Source: Alphaproteobacteria bacterium
Lineage (GTDB): Bacteria; Pseudomonadota; Alphaproteobacteria; Puniceispirillales; Puniceispirillaceae
Direction: 5' to 3'
Length of the DNA: 39,870 bases
Assembly: GCA_011526395.1 (NCBI GenBank)
Contig: WTHW01000047.1
Location: forward strand, 1 to 39,870
Below the pieces are notes generated by a model, which was not told the DNA's origin, did no database searches, and worked only from the letters and a program-made list of their open reading frames with translations. Shown in pieces: positions 1 to 7,264 of the stretch (its first letter is position 1; each line of letters begins with the position of its first letter). Made by a program: the position numbers and the translations under genes.

Positions 1-53
1 GAATCATACACATTCATCTGACAACCATATGTTTTAATATATAATTTTTTCAT
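1..53 (-). CDS. miaB: MiaB, tRNA methylthiotransferase (N-terminal fragment, cut by window edge)
   Basis: Reading the minus strand from the ATG at 53 gives MKKLYIKTYGCQMNVYD and then the window ends. This matches the start of MiaB, the radical-SAM enzyme that adds a methylthio group to N6-isopentenyladenosine-37 of tRNAs. The Cys in the YGCQMN motif is the first ligand of the N-terminal [4Fe-4S] cluster of the methylthiotransferase family. Only 17 complete codons are present. It lies 104 bases downstream of rimI on the same strand, and tsaB-rimI-(fur)-miaB is a familiar alphaproteobacterial order. No good Shine-Dalgarno sequence is visible just upstream. The call rests on a short but very characteristic motif. 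Confidence 0.8.
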   Translation of the reverse strand, partial: MKKLYIKTYGCQMNVYD

Positions 54-157
54 ACTATTTTTTGAGGCTTGTTAGCATTAAAGGCAAAGAACTTAATTTT
101 TTCTCGCCGCGTTCTGACATATTTTTGGCGATATTCCAACTATAATGTAGCACGGAA

Positions 158-619
158 TTATACCTTTGACAGCCATAATTCCATAATGATCGCACCAATA
201 TGATTATCATAATAACTGGCTCTATGACCACATGCGATGAAGCCATATTTCTGGTATAAGAGGCGTGCTGGCTCATTTATTTCTGCGACTTCAAGCACCA
301 CTCTTGTCACATTCTGACAAGATAGCTCTTCTTGCAGTGCCAAAAGCAAGTCACCAGCGAAATTGCGTCTGCGATATGTCTCAGCAACAGCAATTTCAAT
401 TATCTCCGCCTCATCAGTAGCTATACGACAGATAACGGCAGCAGCAATATCTCCATTTTGCGATCTTATGGATAGGCCTAGATAGGCATCTTGGCTGAGT
501 GCTGATTGTGACCAGCCAGTTGCAAATTGGCCAAAGCCAAAGTGATTGAAAAACAGATCAAGATGCGCGCCATCTTCAGGCGATAATCTTGAAATAATCT
601 GCTTGTCATCTCTTGTCAT
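158..619 (-). CDS. rimI: RimI-type ribosomal protein S18 / GNAT N-acetyltransferase
   Basis: This 153-residue GNAT acetyltransferase has the acetyl-CoA loop in the form RRRNFAG within EIAVAETYRRRNFAGDLL, followed by NEPARLLYQKYGF, which is typical of RimI. RimI acetylates the N-terminal alanine of ribosomal protein S18 in enterobacteria; in other bacteria the target may be broader. The start ATG overlaps the tsaB stop by four bases (ATGA), so translation is probably coupled. This tsaB-rimI pairing is widespread and supports the assignment. The length is normal for the family. The substrate is inferred from family and neighbourhood and is not visible in the sequence. Confidence 0.88.
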   Translation of the reverse strand: MTRDDKQIISRLSPEDGAHLDLFFNHFGFGQFATGWSQSALSQDAYLGLSIRSQNGDIAAAVICRIATDEAEIIEIAVAETYRRRNFAGDLLLALQEELSCQNVTRVVLEVAEINEPARLLYQKYGFIACGHRASYYDNHIGAIIMELWLSKV

Positions 620-1311
620 GCTGACTTAGACGGCCCTAATTTCGGCGCGACAACATATAAGGGGTCAAGTGGTGGTAATGACTTACTTGCTTGAAAATCA
701 ATAAACGCCACTCGTGCGATGTCACTGGCGCTCATAGGCACGATATGTACATTTTGGTTTATATTTGCCGCTATCTCGCCAAAATCATCTATGGGTGGCA
801 AGCATAGAATATCATCTTTTGCTGTAGACATCAGCTCTTCCATTGTTGCTTCTGCAATCTCTGATTTTGCTTCAAGCTGGCAGTCAAATCTTTGATAAAA
901 CAAACTGCCGCGGCGTGTATCAGCGCACGATATAATATCGCTCACATTATCAGGCATCTGCCTTTGCGCACCAAAAGCTCTTGCTCTTAGGCCATTGACA
1001 CCGATACTCGTCAGACCGCCTGCTATCGCAAAGCCTTTCGCAGCTGATAGGCACACACGCAAACCTGTAAATGACCCTGGTCCAACACCTGCAGCTATTA
1101 TATCCAAATCAGCAAAAGCTAACTCTGCATTAACAAGGCATTCTTTGACCAAAGGTACAAATTGACTGGCATGACCGTGGCGTTGCTCAAGACGCAATTC
1201 TAGCAACACATCATCACCTCTTGTCACCACAACAGATGCATGTTCACCACTTGCCTCAAGCCCTAAAATAACAGGGGGCTTTGTCTTTATATTTTGACTG
1301 TGACTATTCAT
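616..1311 (-). CDS. tsaB: TsaB, tRNA threonylcarbamoyladenosine biosynthesis protein
   Basis: TsaB is the inactive ASKHA-fold partner that holds TsaD in the complex making threonylcarbamoyladenosine-37 on ANN-decoding tRNAs. The hallmark GPGSFTGLRV motif lies in the first half, after an N-terminal ILGLEAS strand and the HASQFVPLV segment. I place the start at ATG 1311 (MNSHSQ, about 231 residues). An in-frame TTG at 1347 would add 12 residues that do not resemble the family, and that TTG falls within a -35-like TTGACC. Neither start has a clear Shine-Dalgarno sequence. The stop overlaps the rimI start. The function is well supported; the start is less certain. Confidence 0.9.
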   Translation of the reverse strand: MNSHSQNIKTKPPVILGLEASGEHASVVVTRGDDVLLELRLEQRHGHASQFVPLVKECLVNAELAFADLDIIAAGVGPGSFTGLRVCLSAAKGFAIAGGLTSIGVNGLRARAFGAQRQMPDNVSDIISCADTRRGSLFYQRFDCQLEAKSEIAEATMEELMSTAKDDILCLPPIDDFGEIAANINQNVHIVPMSASDIARVAFIDFQASKSLPPLDPLYVVAPKLGPSKSA

Positions 1312-1318
1312 GATTATT

Positions 1319-1347
1319 GATCTAACGATGCTTGCGTAAATGGTCAA
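1319..1347 (-). promoter_or_regulatory. Possible tsaB promoter (leaderless start)
   Basis: On the minus strand TTGACC is followed 17 bases later by TAGATC, and the tsaB ATG begins only 7 bases after that. If used, the transcript would start at or next to the ATG and be leaderless, which would fit the missing Shine-Dalgarno sequence. The -10 match is poor, so this is tentative. Confidence 0.25.
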
Positions 1348-1416
1348 AATAATATTATTTTGGCAAATGGCTAGTGATTATCAATGATGATACATATGAA
1401 AAGGGATTTGGCAGTT

Positions 1417-2460
1417 ATGTTTAGACAATCTGTGACCATCATCAAGCGTCTTTTCTTGGCAAGCGCCATGCTCGTATCTGCCTTGTCTGCCACGACTGCA
1501 TTTGCACAAGACCAAGATGGCGTCAGCTATGCAAGTGTCATCATGTATCATCGTTTTGGCGAAGATCGCTATCCGTCAACCAACACTACGATTGAACAGC
1601 TAGAAGCTCATATCGCTTATTTGCAAGATGGCAATTATAATATCATGCCCTTGCAAGAGATTATTTATCGCTTTCAATCCGGCCAAACTGTCCCAGATAA
1701 AACAGTCGCTATCACAATTGATGATGCCTATTTATCAGTTTACGAAACAGGCTGGCCTTATTTCAAAGACGCCAATTTTCCAATCACATTATTCGTCGCA
1801 ACAGGGCCTATTGACCGCGGATTGCGCGGCTATATGAATTGGGACCAGCTACGTGAACTGCAAGCGCAAGGGGTAACCATTGGGTCTCAAACCACAACCC
1901 ACCCCCATATGCATCGTATTTCAATAGACCAAGTCAAAGAGGAGCTAGCGACATCTAATGAGCGTTTCATTAATGAGCTTGGCCTTCGTCCAGACTTATT
2001 TGCCTATCCTTATGGTGAATATAATTTGAATGTGATTGAGGCCGTCAAAGAGGCAGGCTTTATCGCTGCCTTTGGTCAAAATTCAGGCATCATGCATAAA
2101 GATGATCTTATGTTTGAATTACCTCGTTTTGCCTTTAACGAGACCTATGGCGATATCAAAAGATTGGCACTTGCCGCAAATGGCCTACCACTGAAAGTAA
2201 CCCAAATCACGCCTGCTGATATGGTTATCACACAGAACCCACCTTTTTATGGTTTCACCTTGGATGAGGATATGGAGCCTAAAAAACAATTACGTTGTTT
2301 TTCATCAAGATATGGCAAGCTAGATGTATCATTAATCGGTCAGCGTGCTGAAATTCGTCTGCCCGGACCGCTTGATGGGCCGCGCTTTAGAATCAACTGC
2401 ACAATGCCAGCACGAGATGGCAGATGGCGCTGGTTTGGACGCCAATTCCTCACACGTTAG
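1417..2460 (+). CDS. Secreted polysaccharide deacetylase (NodB-homology, CE4-like)
   Basis: From ATG 1417 the protein (347 residues) opens with a clear signal peptide: basic FRQSVTIIKR, a hydrophobic core, then a likely cut after ATTAFA. In-frame ATGs at 1384 and 1396 would only lengthen the n-region, and no Shine-Dalgarno sequence decides between them. The NodB homology domain follows: VIMYHRF, the metal/catalytic pair in TIDDA (D102, D103), the second motif GSQTTTHP, and AYPYGE near residue 196. The second motif normally reads HTxxH, and here the first histidine is glutamine (Q158). A C-terminal stretch of about 90 residues after the catalytic fold is unrecognised. It probably acts on a periplasmic glycan; the substrate is unknown. 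It converges with the next gene, and the two stop codons interlock. Confidence 0.82.
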   Translation: MFRQSVTIIKRLFLASAMLVSALSATTAFAQDQDGVSYASVIMYHRFGEDRYPSTNTTIEQLEAHIAYLQDGNYNIMPLQEIIYRFQSGQTVPDKTVAITIDDAYLSVYETGWPYFKDANFPITLFVATGPIDRGLRGYMNWDQLRELQAQGVTIGSQTTTHPHMHRISIDQVKEELATSNERFINELGLRPDLFAYPYGEYNLNVIEAVKEAGFIAAFGQNSGIMHKDDLMFELPRFAFNETYGDIKRLALAANGLPLKVTQITPADMVITQNPPFYGFTLDEDMEPKKQLRCFSSRYGKLDVSLIGQRAEIRLPGPLDGPRFRINCTMPARDGRWRWFGRQFLTR

Positions 2461-3842
2461 GATTGAGGTGCGACCTGATAGGTCTCGTAAATATCAAAGC
2501 GATTCTGCAAGATCATAGATTGCAAAACATAGACATATTTCTCGCCAAGCTCTGCATAGGCTGTCAAATATCGCGCTAATTTTATACCGCTCACCCTATC
2601 ACTCTGCTCTAATTCTTGCGCTCTAACAGTGCGCAAATCTTGATAGGCATAATGGGTATTCAAATTATGCATATAGGCAAAGACTGAATCATATATGGTT
2701 GCAAATGAGCGTATGACCGCTCGGCTATTTGAGGCATCTAAGGGCTTAATCCCTTGATCAGCACGCCACGCCCATTGACCGAATAAGGCATTACCTTCTT
2801 TGGCGAAACGTGATTGACCCCATCCTGATTCTACTGCTGCTTGCGCAAGTGCTAGCGAGGTTGGTATCGGCGCAATCCTCGATAAAAGCTCATCCTCTAA
2901 GGCTGTGCTATCACCCTCAAAATTGGCCAAACCATATAATTTGGCAAATTGCGCAATCTTCTCATCATCTCCGTCACGGATCGCCTCTTGTAATTTGGTG
3001 CGTCTATCAGAAATGATATCATTTGCCTGAATAATTAAAGGCAATAACAGAGTGATAAATTCTTTTTTGCGTTCTTTGACCGTTAACTGATCAATATCGC
3101 TTGGTATTTTTAACTTATTATGGCGTGGTACCACACCATCTTCAAACACCAGAACGGGCATACCTGCTTTTGGTAATTGGCGCGTTAAGCTTGCCTGCTC
3201 TTGGGGAGCATCATCTGCATCTTCGCGCTTTGCCCCCTCATCTTTTTTTGTAATATCAGCATTAAGTTCAGCGATTTTTTCTTCTAAAATACGGATATCT
3301 TCAAGGGTCGTGGCGGCTAATTTGCTTTGATTTTGGGCATTGGCTAGCGCTTTATTTGCCTCATCTTGCAATTTGCGGGCAGTGGCAAGCGCTCTTTGCG
3401 CTACCTTTTCTTTTTCATTTGCCTCTCGCAAAGCATCTCTTGCTTGCACTTCAGTCATACGAGCATAACGTAAGGCTTGCTTGGCTTCTTTTTCTTTTAA
3501 ATCAGCCACATCAAAAGCTTCATTAGCAGCTAGCGCATCTGTTTCTGCCGCTGCAAAAGCCTCTTCAGCTTCTCTTGTTTTTGCCATCGCGAGATTTTGG
3601 GCTTTTTCGGCCAATTGATTGCGTGCTGTCAGCACAGCTAGCCTATCTTCTAGCTTTGTAATCTCATCTCGTAATTCTTTTGCCTCTAGCTCTTTTAGCT
3701 GGAGCGGCGTCATAGCGTCCTTTGGGGTTAGGCGAGGGGGCTTCAGGCCAAACAAGGTTGGCATGGCATAACTCAATACCAGCATGAATGCTAAAAATAT
3801 TAGCAGCCTGCGGTTTGTAATACGCTCATTTGAGGATGCCAT
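2457..3842 (-). CDS. Bax-like membrane-anchored glucosaminidase with long alanine-rich coiled coil
   Basis: The 461-residue protein has one N-terminal membrane segment (about residues 12-33), a long coiled coil (about 45-200), an acidic linker, and a C-terminal glucosaminidase domain (PF01832-type, about 325-455). The Bax signature ALAQAAVESGWGQSRFA is present, with the likely catalytic acid at E338, followed by NALFGQW. E. coli Bax is much shorter; the extra length here is the coiled coil, which holds seven successive 14-residue units. The layout suggests a rod that places a murein hydrolase away from the inner membrane in the periplasm. It is the last gene after nfuA on this strand, 75 bases downstream. 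Fold and activity class are confident; the physiological role is inferred. Confidence 0.85.
   Translation of the reverse strand: MASSNERITNRRLLIFLAFMLVLSYAMPTLFGLKPPRLTPKDAMTPLQLKELEAKELRDEITKLEDRLAVLTARNQLAEKAQNLAMAKTREAEEAFAAAETDALAANEAFDVADLKEKEAKQALRYARMTEVQARDALREANEKEKVAQRALATARKLQDEANKALANAQNQSKLAATTLEDIRILEEKIAELNADITKKDEGAKREDADDAPQEQASLTRQLPKAGMPVLVFEDGVVPRHNKLKIPSDIDQLTVKERKKEFITLLLPLIIQANDIISDRRTKLQEAIRDGDDEKIAQFAKLYGLANFEGDSTALEDELLSRIAPIPTSLALAQAAVESGWGQSRFAKEGNALFGQWAWRADQGIKPLDASNSRAVIRSFATIYDSVFAYMHNLNTHYAYQDLRTVRAQELEQSDRVSGIKLARYLTAYAELGEKYVYVLQSMILQNRFDIYETYQVAPQS
3297..3590 (-). repeat. Seven tandem 14-residue coiled-coil repeats (protein-level)
   Basis: Residues 85-182 of the Bax-like protein divide without gaps into seven 14-mers following the pattern A-x6-A-x2-A-[LF]-x2, for example ADLKEKEAKQALRY and ANEKEKVAQRALAT. 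Positions 1, 8 and 12 hold in all seven units; position 11 is Ala in six and Thr in the last. Two heptads with alanine at core positions make a tightly packed alanine coil. The DNA is not an exact repeat, so the pattern is kept by selection or is old. Confidence 0.85.
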
Positions 3843-3917
3843 TACTTGTTACTCTCGTCTGCCACATACGGCGCTTATATCGCCTATTTGCCCGAGCGTT
3901 AAAAAGATTACATCATG

Positions 3918-4466
3918 CTATTCAGCAGGACGCACTTCTCTTACCTCTGGGATGTAATGGCGCAACATATTCTCAATACCCATTTTCAACGTCGCTGTTG
4001 AACTTGGGCAACCTGAACAGGCACCGCGCATTGATAATGTAACAATGCCATCATCAAAATCATGAAAAACGATGTCACCGCCATCCATTGCCACAGCGGG
4101 GCGCACCCTTGTATCAAGCAAATGTTTGATTTGCTTTACAAGATCATCATCCTCATCATCAGATGACCCATCTTCGCTTTCGGCGTCAATCACAGGCAGG
4201 CCAGAGGCATAATGTTCCATAATACCTGCCAAGATAGATGGCTTTAATGTAAACCATTCTTGGTCATCTGTTTTTGTAACTGTGACAAAATCAGATCCTA
4301 AAAATACACCGCTAATGCCATCAATTTGAAATAATCTGCGAGCAAGAGCAGACCCTTTCGCGCTTTCCTTATCAGGGAAGTCAGCAGTGCCTTGACCCAT
4401 CACATCTGTGCCTGGGATGAATTTCAATGTAGCTGGATTTGGTGTGTCTTCAGTTTGAATAAACAT
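3918..4466 (-). CDS. nfuA: NfuA-type Fe-S cluster carrier / scaffold
   Basis: The 182-residue protein starts with the Nfu N-terminal domain signature FIQTEDTPNPATLKFIPG. It has an acidic hinge (about 95-110, many Asp/Glu) and ends with the NifU C-terminal domain carrying the cluster-binding CSGC motif (C150, C153). Such proteins carry [4Fe-4S] clusters to target enzymes. The start ATG has GAGG and AAGG upstream. It lies between trpS and the glucosaminidase on the minus strand, and trpS-nfu adjacency is common in Alphaproteobacteria. The MiaB fragment and Nth encoded in this window are Fe-S enzymes, though no direct link can be read from the DNA. A predicted promoter with a symmetric element precedes it. 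Confidence 0.92.
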   Translation of the reverse strand: MFIQTEDTPNPATLKFIPGTDVMGQGTADFPDKESAKGSALARRLFQIDGISGVFLGSDFVTVTKTDDQEWFTLKPSILAGIMEHYASGLPVIDAESEDGSSDDEDDDLVKQIKHLLDTRVRPAVAMDGGDIVFHDFDDGIVTLSMRGACSGCPSSTATLKMGIENMLRHYIPEVREVRPAE

Positions 4467-4494
4467 GAGCCTCTACCTTACTTAATGCGTAATT

Positions 4495-4530
4495 CTATCC
4501 TTAATATAGGATAGCAACTGCCAATTTGAA
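4495..4530 (-). promoter_or_regulatory. Predicted nfuA promoter with inverted repeat over the -10 box
   Basis: On the minus strand TTCAAA (4525-4530) and TATATT (4503-4508) are 16 bases apart. The -10 box sits inside a perfect inverted repeat, CTATCC-N8-GGATAG (4495-4514). A repressor bound here would block polymerase directly. The predicted start would give a leader of about 30 bases before the nfuA ATG. It does not match the IscR, Irr or RirA consensus sequences as I remember them. Confidence 0.42.
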
Positions 4531-4568
4531 ATAGCCAGACCCATAAAAAGAAGATTTTGCCTTTGCGT

Positions 4569-5582
4569 CTATTTCACGAAGCCGACAATTTCCTTCACTT
4601 CATCTAAGATTGGCTCTGCAATGGCTGATGCACGCAGAGCGCCTTTTGCAAGCTGATTATCAATCTCTGCAACATCATTTAACAAGCGTCTCATCTCAGC
4701 GCTAATTGGTGATATCACCTCAGTCGCTAATTCTGCCAAAGCTGGTTTAAAAGCACCAAATCCTTGCCCTGCGAATTCGCTTAACACATCTTCTTGTGAA
4801 CGTCCTGATAGGCCTGCAAAAATCCCAACAAGATTGCGCGCCTCTGGACGCCCTTCAAGCCCTTCAAGCTCAGATGGCAATACATCTGCATCAGATTTTG
4901 CCTTTTTAATCTTTTGCGCAATCAGATCTGTATCATCTGTTAAATTGATACGTGTCATATCTGACTCAGCAGATTTACTCATCTTTGAGCTGCCATCACG
5001 CAATGACATCACGCGCGCGGCGGTTGTTTCAATCTTTGGCTCTGGCAGTGGGAAACACTCAACGTCAAACATTGAATTAAAGGCTGTGGCGATATCTCTT
5101 GTTAATTCAAGATGCTGTTTCTGGTCCTCACCAACAGGTACCAAAGTTGCTTTATAAGCAAGGATATCTGCTGCCATCAATACAGGATACCCATAGAGGC
5201 CAACTGTTGCATTTTCACGGTTCTTGCCTGCTTTTTCTTTGAATTGTGTCATGCGGTTAAGCCAACCTAGGCGGGCAACACAATTAAAGATCCATGATAA
5301 TTCAGCATGGCAAGATACTTGGCTTTGGTTAAATAAAATGGACTCATTTATATCAATACCAGAGGCTATCAAGCTCGCTGCAACCTCTCTTGTTGATTGG
5401 CGCAAAGCGGCAGGGTCTTGCGGTACTGTGATAGCATGCAGATCAACCACACAAAAAATCGATTCATATGATGATTGATAATTCACCCAGTTACGAATGG
5501 CGCCCAGATAATTACCAAGATGCAAATTACCTGTTGGCTGAACGCCTGAAAAAATACGTCCTAATTTCTCACCATTGCTCAT
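4569..5582 (-). CDS. trpS: Tryptophanyl-tRNA synthetase
   Basis: This class Ic aminoacyl-tRNA synthetase charges tRNA-Trp. The HIGH-type motif appears as PTGNLHLGN (residues 17-24) and the KMSKS loop is exact at residues 200-204. I choose ATG 5582 (337 residues) because AAGGA lies 7 bases upstream; an in-frame GTG at 5606 would add eight residues unlike the family and lacks a ribosome site. The length and the conserved GYPVLMAADIL and GEDQKQHLELTRDIA segments are typical of bacterial TrpS. It follows murJ by 66 bases on the same strand and is probably part of the mutS-glnD-murJ transcript. Confidence 0.95.
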   Translation of the reverse strand: MSNGEKLGRIFSGVQPTGNLHLGNYLGAIRNWVNYQSSYESIFCVVDLHAITVPQDPAALRQSTREVAASLIASGIDINESILFNQSQVSCHAELSWIFNCVARLGWLNRMTQFKEKAGKNRENATVGLYGYPVLMAADILAYKATLVPVGEDQKQHLELTRDIATAFNSMFDVECFPLPEPKIETTAARVMSLRDGSSKMSKSAESDMTRINLTDDTDLIAQKIKKAKSDADVLPSELEGLEGRPEARNLVGIFAGLSGRSQEDVLSEFAGQGFGAFKPALAELATEVISPISAEMRRLLNDVAEIDNQLAKGALRASAIAEPILDEVKEIVGFVK

Positions 5583-5648
5583 TTTATTATCCTTGCTTAA
5601 CCGCACAGCCTAAAATTATGGCCAAGAAACCTGTTTTGCTGAAAAAAA

Positions 5649-7259
5649 TCAACCTTTTCGTGCCGCTCTTTTCAGTCGGAATAAAAATGGTGGGATAACA
5701 CCCAGCATATAGGCCACACCAAAATAACTTACCAACCCTGCCAGAACCGTTACCATCAACATCAATAAAGCGCCAAATGGCAAAGCTAATATCAGCCCTG
5801 CGAGCGCCCATTTCGTGCCAAATAAAACAACAGACATCACAAAGCCACATGCTAAAATGGGCAAAGCCTGACCAATTGCTGATTTTGTAAGGCGCCCCTC
5901 TCGCATCAATAATACTGCCATCACACAGACACCAACCCATGATGCAATCGCTGTTGCAAGGGCGAGACCAATATGACCTAGATATGTCATCAAACTCACA
6001 GAGCCGACAATATTAATACCCACAGATAATAGCGAGATTTTCAGCACCAAGCCGCCACGGTTTGAGGCAAAAAAGGCTGGCTGAAACACCTTTGCGACAA
6101 CAAATGCCACCAACCCTGTCCCATAGGCCATCAAGGCATAGGCAGATTGCTGGCTATCTATCTGCGAGAACGCGCCATATTCAAATAGACCTGCTATCAA
6201 AATATCTGCTGTTAACAAAATCGCTAATGTGGCTGGGATTGAGAAAAACAAAGCAATTTGCAGCGAGTGGCCAATGCGATTGGCAACTTCTGTTTTATCA
6301 TCTTCTGATTCCAATTTGGACAAGGTCGGCAGTAAGGCCGTGCCAAGCGCAATACCAATAATACCAAGCGGTAATTGCACAATTCTATCACTATAATAAA
6401 GCCAAGAGATCGCGCCCACTGACACAAGAGACGCCAATATCATATCAATCAGGAAATTTAACTGAAGCCCGCCAGCCCCAAGCGCGGCAGGTAAAAATCC
6501 GCGCCACATTTTACGCCCATTATCAGTAAGGCGTGGCCTATGCCATGATAATTTTGCATCAATGCGCGCCAACATGCGTTGCATCAGCATCATCTGCGCA
6601 ACACCTGCCAGCAACACTGCCAAACATAGCGGCCATACCAGATGGAAAATACCCATCTCAACGCCTAATTGTGATGTGACATGCCCAAAAATAGGTGTCG
6701 TTAAGATGCCGCCAATCAAACAAATATTCAAAATAACGGGTGCCGCTGCACCGCCAAAAAACCGATTATGCGCATTTGTAACAGCCGCCCACAAAGCCAC
6801 CAGCGATATCATCGGAAGATACGGTATCGTGATACGTGCTAGGGCAACGGTTGAGTCAAATAAGGTCGCATCATCAACAAAGCCAGGCGCTAGAAACGCA
6901 ATCACAGATGGCATGAATATTTCAGCAAGCACCACAATCATACTAAGTGCGAGGAGGAGTATTATTTGCACTTCAGCTGCTAATATTAAGGCTGATGGCC
7001 TGCCTTGCGTGGTGCGCACATGTGCAAAAACTGGCAAGAACGCATTTGTCATCGCGCCGTCCGCTGTGAGGCGTCTGAATAAATTTGGTAATTTAAAGGC
7101 CACCAAAAATGCATCTGCCGCCGCGCCAGCACCAATAAATTGCGCAAGGCAAATATCACGCAAAAATCCCAGCACGCGCGATAAGGCTGTCAGGCCGCCA
7201 ATCTGTTTAAAGCTGCGATCAAAATCTTCATCTTTACGCAATTTTGAAATTGATTCCAC
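5649..7259 (-). CDS. murJ: MurJ, lipid II flippase
   Basis: This 536-residue polytopic protein of the MOP (MATE-like) superfamily shows about 14 hydrophobic segments. The MurJ signature NLFRRLTADGAMTNAFLP near residue 60 contains the arginines and the ADGA loop of the central cavity. MurJ flips the peptidoglycan precursor lipid II across the inner membrane. The start is a GTG at 7259, five bases after the glnD stop, with an AGGG a few bases upstream. The C-terminus is basic (LFRLKRAARKG), as expected on the cytoplasmic side. The glnD-murJ-trpS order is conserved in Alphaproteobacteria. Confidence 0.95.
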   Translation of the reverse strand: MESISKLRKDEDFDRSFKQIGGLTALSRVLGFLRDICLAQFIGAGAAADAFLVAFKLPNLFRRLTADGAMTNAFLPVFAHVRTTQGRPSALILAAEVQIILLLALSMIVVLAEIFMPSVIAFLAPGFVDDATLFDSTVALARITIPYLPMISLVALWAAVTNAHNRFFGGAAAPVILNICLIGGILTTPIFGHVTSQLGVEMGIFHLVWPLCLAVLLAGVAQMMLMQRMLARIDAKLSWHRPRLTDNGRKMWRGFLPAALGAGGLQLNFLIDMILASLVSVGAISWLYYSDRIVQLPLGIIGIALGTALLPTLSKLESEDDKTEVANRIGHSLQIALFFSIPATLAILLTADILIAGLFEYGAFSQIDSQQSAYALMAYGTGLVAFVVAKVFQPAFFASNRGGLVLKISLLSVGINIVGSVSLMTYLGHIGLALATAIASWVGVCVMAVLLMREGRLTKSAIGQALPILACGFVMSVVLFGTKWALAGLILALPFGALLMLMVTVLAGLVSYFGVAYMLGVIPPFLFRLKRAARKG

Positions 7260-7264
7260 TTACC

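Noticed and set aside
55..120. A 21-codon minus-strand ORF (MSERGEKKLSS...) ending one base before the miaB ATG
   Set aside because: It looks like a leader peptide by position but has no ribosome site, no attenuation-type codon run, and no recognisable similarity. It is probably a random open frame in the rimI-miaB spacer.
4708..4719. GGTGATATCACC perfect palindrome
   Set aside because: It lies inside trpS in a conserved coding stretch with no link to a promoter, so it is most likely codon-driven.
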